This document shows positions 46,998-58,925 of a stretch of 64,000 nt of DNA, piece after piece (within the stretch, counting starts at the first letter, position 1; each line of letters begins with the position of its first letter). The notes beneath the pieces were generated by a model, which was not told where the DNA came from, ran no database searches, and saw only the letters and a program-made list of their open reading frames with translations. The DNA is from Luzula sylvatica (lineage: Eukaryota > Streptophyta > Magnoliopsida > Poales > Juncaceae), in contig OX326956.1 in the NCBI GenBank assembly GCA_946800325.1, forward strand, positions 70,551,087 through 70,615,086, read 5' to 3'. Position numbers and translations under genes: made by a program.

Positions 46998-47744
46998 CAT
47001 GGTTCTTAATGTCGGCCGACACAAAAAAAAATCGGCCGAGTACATCGAACTCGGTGGCCACCGAGACGATTTTGCCCCGCAAAAATCGGATTCGAGTCAC
47101 CGAATTTTTTTTTTTTTTTTTTTTTAAGAAATGGTGTGCGTATACGAGACCTAGGGTCTGTAGATAGAAGGGATTCAGTTTTTTTGTCATGCATTTATAA
47201 ATCTTCTTTAGAAGAAATTTTTTTTGAGCTCGTGCTAATGGAAACAAAGTTTACGAAGAGAAAAGAAGAAGACAGACAAAACAAAATATATTAATGAGAG
47301 ATGGACCCATATGTAACCTTACCCAAAAAGTACAACTCTTTAACTGTACGTTAAAGAGAGACGAGACCCAACTCCAAGTGTAGGTTTATCCATAAAAAAA
47401 TGTCCATGTGCAGCTTTATCCAAATAAAGATCATCTCTATAACATCACATTATTTTAAAATTTATGTATTATAATAAATTTTAAAATTATTATGATTTAC
47501 AAAGGTCAATTTCTAATATTGATCTAAATATGATTTATTATTGTAATTATAATTTAGATATTATAATATAATTGAAAATTAATATCATTTAGAATAGTCA
47601 ATTTATTGTATTGTCCTCATTGTTAATCAATATGATTTTATTTTGTAATTATAATTTTAAATATTATGATTTATAAGGTTCAATTTGTAACATTGACATT
47701 TTTATATTATCATGTTTTAATTATTTAATTTATATTATTAATTT

Positions 47745-47797
<53 letters not shown>

Positions 47798-48021
47798 GAT
47801 GGCTAAGATACTCAATTAAGTATCATGAGTTTGGTACTTAGGACTTTTTGACCATTATATTTGCTTTGAGATTTGTGTTTTTTAATGCTATATATACTCA
47901 TCATTAAATATTACCATATCAGTTTATGCTAATCATTAAATGCACAAATCTCAAAACGAATCTAATGGTAAAAAAGTCTTAAGTATCAAACTCATGATAC
48001 TTAATTAAGTATCTTAGCCAT

Positions 48022-48083
<62 letters not shown>

Positions 48084-48359
48084 AATATGTTATTTAGTAT
48101 AAACATGATGCTGGAATATTTTAATTAGCTAGCATCATAACATACATAACAATATCTAAATTAGCATGTTAATTAACATGATAACATAAATATCGATTTT
48201 GTCAATTTTTTCATTTTTTTTTTCATTTTTTCTGATTATTTGACCAACGGTCCGATTTTTTTTTCCGACTCGGCCGAGTCTTGTCCGAGTCGACCGAGTC
48301 GACGGGACCGGCCGAGTCCGAGTTCGAGTCCGAGTCCGAGTCCGATATTCAGAACCATG
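46998..48359 (+). mobile_element. hAT-like element with CCGAGT words and a nested MITE
   Basis: Flanks TTTTTAAG (46990-46997) and GTTTTAAG (48360-48367) match at 7 of 8. The ends are inverted: CATGGTTCTTAATGTCGGCC on the left and CATGGTTCTGAATATCGGAC on the right read inward. The right subterminal zone is an array of GAGTCCGAGTC words and the left has CGGCCGAGT and CACCGAG words. A GAGGATGGC MITE with TA flanks (47795-48023) lies inside, so the MITE came later. The ends resemble those of 7992-8729 (GTTCTGRAAATCGG-like), suggesting related families. Confidence 0.75.
47795..48023 (+). mobile_element. Mutator-like MITE, GAGGATGGC family, copy 4
   Basis: It starts GAGGATGGCTAAGATAC and ends TTAGCCATCC. 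It is framed on both sides by TA runs (about 47752-47794 and 48024-48077), so the duplication would be TATATATAT. It sits inside the hAT-like element 46998-48359. Confidence 0.85.
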
Positions 48360-48367
48360 GTTTTAAG

Positions 48368-49327
48368 TACTTTTCTATATATGTATATGGATCAGTAAGA
48401 TACGACTAAAACTATGATAGGACTGTCAGATTTTTAGTTATCGGCACCAACACTTTCCACCTGCTATGTATTTTCAAAACTTGCATATTCGCCACAAAAC
48501 CAAAACAAAAGACCAATCAGAAGAAAAAAAACTAAGAAAACAATAGTGCAAAACAAAATCCAAAAAAAACCCAACACCACAAACAAAATATATATAAAAA
48601 ATACCCTGCGCGACCAACACCACAAAAAAAAAAAAAATGGCGCGCGCAATTGCGCGGGTCAAAAGCAAATAAATATCATGAAGTTTAAATATATAAAAAT
48701 AACTATTCAAATATGAAATCGGGAAGTATATTGGACGCTGTCCGAATATTAGGCGTTGTGTGTCGCTCATCTAGTTTTGTGCATGCGACTTTTGTTAAGC
48801 ATGTATTTTTAACACGTGGCGCTGTGTCATTAAAATGAACAGTTGAAAGTGCAATAAAGATGGAGTGCATTAGTAATCTCTTTTATTAATATGATTTTGT
48901 TTTGATAAAGTCCGCGTATATTATATATATTTTATTGGGACGAACAAGATTCTAATTTCATATTTCATATTTAGTTTTAATATAAGTTTTAACAGCTTTT
49001 TATGTTGTATTCAAGATGTATAAAATATATTGAGGCCATATATGGTGCTCCTGAAAAATTTCCAGCATCACCTATATCATTAATTAACAATTAACTTGGA
49101 CAATACTCGCGCTACGCGGCAAACATGTAAATTATGTTTTTCATTGTAATACAAGTTACATATTTGTATGATAATATTAATAATATCATCTTAAAATAGA
49201 GTTATTTGAATTCATTTATCTATGATTATTCATATGTTTTACAATTATTATACATTATGATAACAAAAAATCATATTTTTTCTAATAAAGTAATAATACT
49301 TATATTAGTATCATTATATAATAATAT
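48368..49327. other. stretch with two GC-rich hairpin motifs
   Basis: 48640-48660 contains CGCGCAATTGCGCGGGTC, the Helitron hairpin word, but no CTRRT end at the proper distance. 49107-49121 (TCGCGCTACGCGGC) is another Helitron-like hairpin of a different family. Both may be decayed or internal Helitron ends. 49060-49090 resembles half of the foldback MITE at 24688. No gene. Confidence 0.35.
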
Positions 49328-49336
49328 ATGAGATAT

Positions 49337-49566
49337 GAGGATGGCTAAGATATTTAATTAAGTATCATGAGTTTGGTACTTAAGACCTTTTGACCATCAG
49401 ATTTGCTTTGAGATTTGTGCATTTAATGATTATCATAAACTGATATGGAAATAATTAATGATGAGTATATATAGCATTAAAAACACAAATCTCAAAGCAA
49501 ATCTAATGGTTAAAATATCCTAAGTACCAAACCAATGATACTTAATTGAGTATATTAGCCATCCTC
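49337..49566 (+). mobile_element. Mutator-like MITE, GAGGATGGC family, copy 5, with 9-bp duplication
   Basis: The ends GAGGATGGCTAAGATA and TATTAGCCATCCTC enclose 230 bases with long inverted arms. A perfect 9-bp direct repeat ATGAGATAT lies at 49328-49336 and 49567-49575. This is the one copy outside a pure TA run and therefore shows the duplication length. A 9-bp duplication places the family in the Mutator superfamily. Confidence 0.88.
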
Positions 49567-49575
49567 ATGAGATAT

Positions 49576-50689
49576 AATACAATTTTGCGTGAAAACACAA
49601 CAACAAATATTATATCATTGTTCACAATATTTTATACAATATCAAATATAAAAATAATGGATCATACAACATATGAAGTAACACATTATTAATTATATAG
49701 TTGTTATAATTTATATTGATTTAAAATGCAACTAAAAATATAAAATAATATGAAACATAATAATGGAAGAAATTAAATAAATAATATCAAAATTTAATTT
49801 ATAATAAACATAAATACAAATTATTTTATTTCAAATGATTTTTGTAATTTATATATTTTAATACAACATTAATATTTGATAGGTGTTGATAAATTTAAGA
49901 AGTTCTATTTTTTAATTTTATTATTTTTTGAAAAAATAAACATAAAATTTGTTTGCTTAAAAACACAAAGATAATATACTTACTATCATATGAGATTCTT
50001 ATAGTTATAATTTTAAAATAAATAAACAATAATACTTAAAAATTATATTATGCAAATAAAATACTTAAAAATTTATTAAGTAAATATGTATTTTTTTGCA
50101 TTGTATTTTCATACATAATATCTTTACAAATTGAAATTATGAAAAACGGTATGTATGAACTATGCTAATATGAATTTCAAAATAGAGAAAAAATTAAGAC
50201 GAATATATTGATGGGTTTTTAAAATTAAATTTATGAAAATAATATTAATATATGTTGTATCTTTTATAATATTACATATTAAATTATTAAACTTTTCATA
50301 TTCCATTACATTCACATTTGATCATGTAATCTTATGTGAAATATTAAACAATTGATTATATTTGGTCTAATTTGAACATAACCAATAATAATAGTCCACA
50401 TCATTAAAATAGGATGACGTGAGTTTCTAAAAATGCTTAAAACACGGTGTAAAATAATGACACATAAATGACTACACAAAATATCATCTTCAACAAATCT
50501 AACCAAAAAAATGATTGTGATTAAATCACATCACTACATCAAATGGTTTAAATTAATATTTACATATAATTATACAAAATACAAGTCTTAAATGACCAAA
50601 TATAATATTATTGTATATGATGAATCCACGTCAAACAGTATAATGATTAATAATAATGATAAACATGATAATGTTACTTCATGAGGAGA
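49576..50689. other. gene-less AT-rich stretch
   Basis: Blocks here (for example AAAATAATGRATCATACAAC, ATTATTAAATT near 50280, and AATTTCAAAATAGAG) resemble 30200-30960 on the opposite strand, so both may be parts of one decayed AT-rich element family. No gene is seen. Confidence 0.4.
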
Positions 50690-50697
50690 CTCATAGA

Positions 50698-51346
50698 TAG
50701 AGCTGGCAAAATCTGACCCGACCCGAAAAAATGACCCGACCCGCCCGAACCCAAACCCGACCCGACCCGAAAATATTGAAAAGTCAACGACCCGAACCCG
50801 CAACCCGAAACCGAAACCGAATGACTCGAACCCGAAATCGACCCGAAACCGAATGACCCGAACCCGAAATCGACCCGAAACCGAACGACCCGAAACCCGA
50901 ACTAACCCGAACCCGAATGACCCGAAACTCACGACCCGAATGACCCGAAATTCACGACCCGAATGACCCGAAAATTAAAATATTATTGTTAAAATCAATA
51001 TAATATTGCTAAAATATTTCGGAATCAATAAAATAAATCAGAAATTACCCGAAAACTAAATTTTTGGAAAATCAAATGATTCGAAATCAAATATTGTGAA
51101 ATTTGAATTACCCGAAAATCAAAATAGTCACGACCCGAATGACCCGAAAACCGAAACGACCCGAACCCGAACGACCCGAAAACCGAAACGACCCGAACCC
51201 GAAGGACCCGAAAACCGAAACGACCCGAACCCGAACGACCCGAAACCCGAACGACCCGCGACCCGAACGACCCGATGACCCGAACGACCCGCAACCCGAA
51301 ACGACCCGACCCGAACCCGACCCGACCCGCCCGATTGCCTCCTCTA
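50698..51346 (+). mobile_element. hAT-like MITE made of ACCCGA words, perfect 8-bp duplication
   Basis: The duplication CTCATAGA lies at 50690-50697 and 51347-51354. Ends: TAGAGCTGGCAAAAT on the left and TAGAGGAGGCAATCGGGC on the right read inward. Almost the entire 649 bases are GACCCGAAC-type words on the plus strand, with only about 110 bases of other sequence near 50990-51110. Because the words have few stops, long frames appear on both strands; they are not genes. Same family as 2605-3073. Confidence 0.85.
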
Positions 51347-51354
51347 CTCATAGA

Positions 51355-52091
51355 TATGTGCAAAATAAGAAGTGGGTAAATTAACCTGACAATCAACAAA
51401 AAGACATTTAATTAACGGTTAATCGATATATAATTAAAGTACATATGAATTAACAATTTTTAATATATATCAATAATCATTAATGAAGCTTATTTTTGTT
51501 AATTATCATGTTAATTAATTGTTAATTGGTGATGTAGAGGATGTGTGGGGAATTTCGGGGACACCTTGTAATTATCCAAATATATTAGGGTCTAGGGGTC
51601 ATTGCCCATTGGCAAAAACTTTCAAAACAATTGCGGTTGGTCAGTCAAATTTGAGCTATATAATGGAAATAGAGAGAATTTAAATTTCTTCACACATTTG
51701 TCATTTCTGTAATTTATTTCAAAAAGAAAGTAAGTACTTGTTCTGCTAACTTTCATTGTTCGTGCCTCCATGATCTCAAACCATGGAGTGCCACCAATAC
51801 TTTGAACATTATTATATCCGATACTTGACATTCAAGAACCCCCTAATTAGGTCAACACACACAGCCAAACATACAAAATTATATCAAAATCCAAACATCA
51901 ATTCAAATATCTTGTTTCAAAAGGTGATATCAATTAAAAATTAAATTGTCCAAGTCAAATTCCTCTCAACAAAATTATCATTCCATTTCCTCGAGCTTGC
52001 TACAAATCAATTAGCACTTTCCTTCTCTACATATCCTTATCAATTCTCCAATCTAATCAACAAAAAAGAAAACCAAATTCTGTCATCAACA
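51355..52091. other. half foldback MITE, then ATL gene 2 upstream region
   Basis: 51400-51560 resembles one arm of the foldback element 24688-24985 (AATTAATTGTTAATT, then GATGTAGAGGATGTGTGGGG). The remainder is the likely promoter and leader of the next gene, with TATATAA at 51656-51662. Confidence 0.4.
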
Positions 52092-52664
52092 ATGTCAAGC
52101 AAGAACGGATCAAACATTCAATCGGCTCAAGGCTGTTGTGGCGCATCCACCATGCTCGGAGCAATCGCCACCTCATTCGCCTTCTGCTTCATCCTTCTCG
52201 TACTGTTTCTCTATGTGCGTTACCTTCTTATACGAAGAAGGCGGCGCCAGATAAACAGAGCTCAACCGGAAGCCGAACCCAAACTCGGCCTCGATCCACA
52301 ACTCATAGCCCAACTACCATCATTCCCTTATAGAAGAATGAGCATAGACAATAGCACAGATCTTGATGCAGGATCGGTGGAATGTCCAATTTGTCTTGGT
52401 GTTATAGGGGAAGGGGAGAACGTGAGGTTGATCCCAAATTGCAATCACTTGTTTCATCAGGAGTGTATCGATGTGTGGTTGATTGCGAGTGCGTCTTGTC
52501 CGGTTTGTCGAGGAGATCCCGAACCGAGATTATCTGAGCACGAGGGTTTCGCTTCTGTGAAGGGGAGATTATCCTCAGGAGAAATTGAAGGAGTTGTTTG
52601 GACTAGGTCGGAGTGGCTGAGAGTCCATGGGAGAGACACAAACATAGATTTAGAGCGGCAGTAG
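52092..52664 (+). CDS. ATL-type RING-H2 finger E3 ubiquitin ligase, copy 2
   Basis: A single-exon gene of 190 residues. One membrane span lies near residues 20-44, followed by an Arg-rich stretch (RRRRRQINR). The GLD motif is GLDPQLIAQLPSFPY (66-80). The RING-H2 finger has all ligands: C98, C101, C117, H119, H122, C125, C136 and C139, with canonical ATL spacing and Trp129. It would be a membrane-anchored E3 ligase with the finger in the cytosol. The C-terminus ends DLERQ as in copy 1, which supports close relation. Copy 1 is 19 kb upstream and copy 3 is 9 kb downstream, all on the plus strand. No defects are seen. Confidence 0.92.
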   Translation: MSSKNGSNIQSAQGCCGASTMLGAIATSFAFCFILLVLFLYVRYLLIRRRRRQINRAQPEAEPKLGLDPQLIAQLPSFPYRRMSIDNSTDLDAGSVECPICLGVIGEGENVRLIPNCNHLFHQECIDVWLIASASCPVCRGDPEPRLSEHEGFASVKGRLSSGEIEGVVWTRSEWLRVHGRDTNIDLERQ

Positions 52665-52846
52665 TGATGATTCTTTTTTCGAATTAGGGTTTCATTTTTT
52701 TTTCCTTTTGGATTGTGTTGAATTGTGATTATGTTGGTGAATGTATACATCCATTATTCATGTTGAATTAATTACAAGGTCGGAAAGATGAATTATTTTT
52801 TAAAATATGTTAGGAGATTACCGCGCTTCGTGTTATTTCATTTGTT

Positions 52847-53390
52847 TTAGGGGAGGGGGTGTAACAAGGTGGCCCGACCCTTATAGTTTGAATTTTCACC
52901 GTCGGCCCGAGCCTGATAATTTGAATTTTTCTGGGGCGGTATCTTCCCTGGCAGCCCGACGCTATTCATTTTCACCGTCGGTAATTTCGCCGCCGGCCCA
53001 CTGCTATTGATAATTTGAATTCCTCGTCGACCCGACGCAAAAAAAATCCCCAACCCAGAACCTAACACCGCCGGCCCGACCCACAAAACCCCGCCGCTGA
53101 AACTCTCTCGCTCGGTATAAGTGCGTTGCCCCTCTCTCTTCTCTCCCATTCCCCATTCTCTCTTCCCTCTCTCCCGAACTCTCTCGCTCCCTCACACTCT
53201 CTACTCTCCCTCTCCCGAAATCTCTGCTCTCCTCTCTCTGCCTCTCTCTCGTGCTCTCTGCCTCTCTATTCTACTCGACTCGACGCTTGGATTTACGGGA
53301 CTCGATGCTCGGATCAACTCGCTAGGGTTTACTCGACTGGTGGCTCGACTGGTTGCTCGTTCTCGGTTTGCTCAAGGTAATTTTCATGAC
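52847..53390 (+). mobile_element. possible hAT 5' end with leader exon
   Basis: TAGGGGAGGGGGTGTAACAA resembles a hAT left end. It is followed by repeated GGCCCGAC and TAATTTGAATTTT words and then a CT-rich leader. That leader ends CTCAAG with a GTAATTTT donor at 53377, as in a transposase 5' untranslated exon. No right end or transposase was found. Confidence 0.35.
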
Positions 53391-55005
53391 TAGTTTTTCT
53401 TAATTTCGACTGGTTTTCTTGAAATTTTTTCGACTGATTTTCGACTGGTTTCCTTAAAAACATTTTGACTGGTTCTCGATTCGGTTTGCTCAAGGAATTT
53501 GTACTGTTTTTTTACTAGAATTTCGTGTACATTTCGCCAGATTTTGTGTATTTAATAGTTTATTAATTTGTGACTGTTATTTGAAATTTTTGCAATTAAA
53601 GAATTCTTTCGACTAGAATTTTGACTTGTTTTAAACAAACCAATTCACAAACACATTTTTTTAATATTTTGAGATATTTAATATTTGGTGTTTTCATATT
53701 TATCAAATATTTTCAGATTTGTGATTGTGCTGAGGAGAACAAATATTTGGTGGTTGTGCTAGGACGAGGATCGGTGGTTCTCGACTCTCTCGATTTTCTC
53801 TTGCTGTTCAGATTTGGTAAGAAGTTTGTGTTAATTTGGTTCGGATTTTGTGTACATAATATGTCTGATAATTTTACTGTTAATTTGGCTCTGATTTTGT
53901 TTAATAAATTTGACTGTATATGACTGTCAATTTGTTTACGTAATATGATTGTTAATTTGGCTCTTATTACATAATATGACTATTATTACATAATTTGACT
54001 GTTAATTTATTTTAAGCTTGGATTTTTGTTATATATGACCGTTAATATATGTATTTGACTGTTAATTTGTTTACATAATGTGACTGTTATCAATTTGTTC
54101 GTCAGATTTTGAGTACATAATACTATAATAGTATATTAATTTGTGATTGTTATTATAAATTTTTAAGTAAATAATGTTATCAAATTTATTTAATTATTTT
54201 AATTTTGTTATAACTTATTTATTTAGTTATTTATTATATTATTAATTGATTAAATTTATTATATATATATTTTAAATTAAGAATTGTATTTAATTTTAAT
54301 TATTAATTATTATTAATTTTATTTTATTTATATCATAATAAATTATTTCTTTAATTTATTATATTATTAATTATATATTTTTTTTATTTAAGGATAAGTT
54401 TATTCATCTAAAATTACTCAATAATTCATCCCAAATTATACTAATTCAATTCTAAACTACACTAATTTAACCCTAAATTCACAAGCACAAAAATATATTA
54501 AAAGTCTCATTCAATCCTACACTACTTTACAAGCACAAAATACAAATCTAAAATTACACTAACCCAAAATTATAGTCTAAATAACAATAATTAAACAACC
54601 TTGATTTCGAAAGGAGAACAATTCATTTCGCAAGCACAATATACACCTTCGAAACTCTATGAACACCTTCCGAATCCTATTAACCCAGCAAAATAAACAA
54701 AACATACGCTTTATAAGGAAGAAATAAGCAAAAAAATACAAACATATTAGATGAAAAAGGGAAGAAATCGTGGAAGAAGAGAAGAAAAGAGGGCAAAAAA
54801 TACACACCTTTCTTTGACCGTAGAAGAAAGAACAAAAGAGGAAAAAAATCGAGGAAGAAGTGAAGAATGAGGAGAGAAAAAAAGAGAGGAACCATAGCGG
54901 ATAAATTGACGGAATCACCAACTCCTCCAATTCTTACACGTTTCTAGAGACACATCGCTTCGTTGTAGGATTTGCGGAATCACCACCTCCGCCTGACGAG
55001 ATATG

Positions 55006-55007
<2 letters not shown>
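53391..55007. other. AT-rich stretch without recognised gene
   Basis: 53400-54120 repeats TGACTGTTAATTTG-type words many times. 54577-54930 is open on the minus strand but strongly Phe/Leu/Ser-rich, which is a composition effect. Nothing else is recognised. Confidence 0.4.

Positions 55008-55059
<52 letters not shown>
55008..55059. repeat. (CT)n microsatellite
   Basis: About 25 CT units. Confidence 0.95.
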
Positions 55060-55062
<3 letters not shown>

Positions 55063-56879
55063 CCGTCCTTAATTAAGGTTAGAAATTCACAGATATTTAA
55101 TTATGACTATTAACTGGCGGAATCTCCATCTCCGCCAATCTCGAAAGTGGCTGAATTTTAACTGCGCCCTTTGTTAATTTTGGAATTAACTTCAGCGGTT
55201 AGTTATTTTCGGATAAACGTTCAAAACTTGGGTACAATGAAAAATGCACCTTACAAAATTATTGCACTAGTGGAGATATTACCATGTTCCTCCTTGTACT
55301 CTGTCTCGCTCGCTCCACCCTGTTCTTTGTTGTTAGTCGGTTTGACAAGACTTATTCTTGCCTCTTTTCCTGCCAAATTTTTTAAGTCTCAATAATTCTC
55401 CTCACCGTTAACAATGTCAAGAAATCACATTGCCTTTGATTCTTCATCCTCGACATCATCGTCTAACCTGATTTCGTAAATGATGAACATGCCTCTCTTT
55501 TAATATCTTTCGATAATCTTCGTGACTTTGGTAAGTAACTGTTTCACTAAATGTCTTTATAAATGTTTTCGTTTGATTAAATATTAATGGTACTGTAAAG
55601 AAGAATTGCTAACATTTCAATACTAGGAATTCATAAAATAAGATAGAACAAAACAAATTTCGGGTCATAGAATAGTTAGCAACTAAATTTGAATATTCAA
55701 AGATATTTAGAAAAAAAGAAAGATGATATACAAACTTCGTGTTTTTTGTTTCATTTTGTACTAGCATGAGTTACATCTTTAATAGTCCTAATCTTCTACA
55801 TGTGAGGAGAAAGTGACACTTGTAAAAAAAAAAAAAAAATTTTGTGTTGGCCAAATTTCATTTTTACCCTTACAAGTTTTCACAATTTCACGTATACCCC
55901 TGCAAAACGTGAAATATCATAAATACCCCTACAAAATTATTATAATTTCATGAATGCCCTTTTTGTTAGATTTTTATTAATTATCTGCTAAGATTATCAC
56001 TAAATTTTGCTTTTCCAATTTTACCCCGTATTAAATAAGCAATATATTTTATGTCGGTAAAATAGTATTAAATTAATATCTATTAAATATTCATTAATAT
56101 TGATTCAAATTTATGAATTCGAACTAATGTTAATTACGTATTAAATTAATATCTAACATGCGTTAGTTATCATGTTAATTAAATATATTAACTTAGAACA
56201 TAGAACTGTTATGGTACATTTTGGAGCAAAGTAATTTTTTTTTTTAATATATAATTTTATGAAACTTCAAAATGTACCTGCCGTATTCTTCACATTTGTA
56301 CTATTGCATTTAATTAACGTGATAATTAGAACATATCATTAAAATATTCATTCATATTGATTCAAATTTATGAACGTATTAAATTAATAGCCAGCATGTG
56401 TTAGTTGTCATGTTAATTAAATATATTAACTTAGAACACAAATCATGTTATGGTATATCTTGGAGCAAAATAATTTTTTTTTTAATATCAGCTAACTGTC
56501 ATTCAATTCATTCTTCTAAGTTGACATTTTTATCGTCAATAAATTAACTTTATTTAATTTATTTAAACAACTAAAATTCAGTTGAAGGAAATTATGAAAG
56601 TTAACAAGTTTAAATGCACGAGTTAACTTGATTTTACTATGTTTTAAAAAAAAAAAAATTGTCGTATCTAATATTTGAATACCATCAATTACAAATCACA
56701 AGATATGAACTATTCAATACATGTGAAATAACACAATAATGCGACGTATCCCGAAACAAAATACAAAATACCGAATCAATCTCGAAATTATATTTATGGT
56801 AAAAATATAATGGACACCATGTGGGGCCCATATACAATTCATATGCAAATAATTTATTTGGAAATAATTTACATAACAC
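55060..56879. other. gene-less stretch
   Basis: 56110-56240 and 56370-56490 are direct repeats (ATGCGTTAGTTATCATGTTA and relatives, then TATATTAACTTAGAACA, then TTGGAGCAAARTAATTTTTT), about 250 bases apart. 55090-55140 has GGCGGAATC words. No gene is seen. Confidence 0.4.
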
Positions 56880-57252
56880 CAATACGACCTACGTATACAA
56901 ATACGAAATACCAATACGAGTATGAAATACGAAAATGAAAAACAATACGAATACGAACATAAGTACGAACAGGAATACTAATACAGGAATTAAGAATTAT
57001 GAATAACTAATAACGAATACGAATATGAAATACGAATACTAATACGAATATGCGAATAAGAATAATACACGAATACGAATACATGAATACGAATATACGG
57101 ACACGAATGCGAGTACGAATATCAAATACGAATACGAAGTACAACTAAAAATACAAACAATTCAATATATTTCGGAAATGAGGACATTTTAATTACAACA
57201 AAACATAAAAATCAGAAAAAAAAGTGCGGAATATATGTTTTTTTACGATGAA
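56880..57252. repeat. (AATACG)n-like degenerate array within Helitron 3' part
   Basis: AATACGAATACG and variants fill about 56885-57150. It ends 100 bases before the Helitron terminus and probably belongs to that element. Confidence 0.6.
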
Positions 57253-57282
57253 CCCGCGCAATTGCGCGGGTGCCATGCTAGT
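57253..57282 (+). mobile_element. Helitron 3' terminus
   Basis: A perfect 18-base palindrome CCCGCGCAATTGCGCGGG is followed by TGCCATG and CTAGT, then T. This is the clearest of the three Helitron ends in the window. Confidence 0.7.
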
Positions 57283-58832
57283 TCATTTTATTTTATTTCA
57301 TTTTGCAGAAAAAATCAATTAAAAATACACCTGATCAGGATATTTTTGTGCATATTTTACATATATAAAAAGGAATTTTAGCATCTAAAAACAATATAAA
57401 AGTAAATAAAGTATTAGAAATTCATATTATTATTACAAAATACTTAATTATTTGTTTTGGTACTAATTTCACGAACAAAAAATGTTATTTGACAAAACAA
57501 AGACTGTAGTTGAATTCTTCTCATTTTTCTGATCAATTTGATATATAGTATCATAATTTTTGGATAAACGATGAGAGAGAAAATGAGCAAAAAATTCAAA
57601 CGTTCAAACGTGTCACACCGACTGACTGGACATGAAAGGTCATACATGGGTCACAAATAATGCACTACAACCCAGACTAAAAAGATAAAAATCCAAAACC
57701 AAAGTTCCAGATCTTTTGTGACTGTCAGGAACCTGTAGGCGAAGTAATGGGCCTTTAATCTTTTATTACTGACTTGCCACACATAAATCCACACACCACA
57801 CACATCAAATCATGAAGCTTATAAAACCTCGTGATAACTATTGGGCGGATCTTGTGTGGCTCAAAACCCTATAATTATCCATACCATGACCCAATATCTC
57901 CTTTACTTTACCCGGTACACAAAATCCCACAAAAGAGTTGTACATAAACTCAGAGAAGACCAAAGATTCTTCGTGGCTGGTCAGCCACATTGTCAGTACT
58001 AAAAATCACTGTACCCCCAGTAAATGAAGAGCAACACAAGAGCCTAGACAAGAAATACAACCAAAGTTCAAAACCTTTGTTTGGGTAAATTTGGTTCATA
58101 ATTTACGTGGTGGATCGCTCTTGGACTATAAATTGACGGGTGCGATCCAAGCCTTAAGTTCAAAACCCTAATTTACTGACTTTTCTGGTTCAATTTTGTG
58201 AATGAAATTACAATTAATACAAATTCAATTAAATTAATCTAAATCATGTTCATATTAACCAATTCGGGCAATTTAATCCACTGTAAATAGATTTCCAATT
58301 TGTTACTTAGTTTAATTATTGGAAAACTACAATTCGGTCGAGCTCAACATCATCTTCAGACTCCAAAATTCCCAATCCAATTTAAATTGAAACAAATCAC
58401 TAAATTCGGGTATGCTTTATACTCGAATGCTCGTATCCCAATGACCAAAAATCTCAAAACGAACAAATTTCTCTATTCAACATTAGTTGTTGTTGAGTGT
58501 GCCTAAAAAGCATTATGGTATCGTCGGGAGATAAGGACCGTTATTATGCCTTAAAACATGTTACTTGCTTACAATTATTTATCTCAAATTGTAAAAAAAT
58601 TTAAGTTATTCGATTTTTAATATAAATCGATTATAACAAAACACCGAATTGAATAAACAATTTAGATTATGATAATTTTTTCAGAAATAATAAAAAAATA
58701 ATGTTGGATCGTGATAACAAATTTTGGAAATTGAGAAAATATTTATCTTTAATGATATACTTGCACCAACAATATTAGTAGTTATATAAAAAAATGAACA
58801 AATGAAGAAGTCTCGTTTGTCTTCAATCCATT
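57283..58832. other. gene-less stretch
   Basis: No gene or element border seen. 58100-58155 has facing words GGATCGC and GCGATCC that could form a stem. Confidence 0.4.
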
Positions 58833-58925
58833 GATGTCAATGAAATTTGAATCCACAATCTCTCACAACATATGATTTTTTGTGTCTCGCACTCATTTTT
58901 CTCTCATCCGGACCATGTCTCACGG
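58833..58925 (-). repeat. SINE-like repeat, copy related to 8239-8362
   Basis: On the minus strand it reads a GACATGGTCCGGATGAGAGA-type head, then CACAAAAAATCATATGTTGT, then GATTGTGGATTCAAATTTC. Decayed. Confidence 0.4.

Noticed and set aside
48640..48660. Fourth Helitron 3' end
   Set aside because: The hairpin word is present but no CTRRT end follows at the right distance on either strand.
50588..51399. Frames on both strands with repeated RPEP or GFGR words
   Set aside because: They are translations of the ACCCGA word array inside a hAT-like MITE, not genes.
54577..54930. Phe/Leu/Ser-rich membrane protein on the minus strand
   Set aside because: The composition follows from a GA-rich plus strand. 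There is no start context, family or codon pattern.
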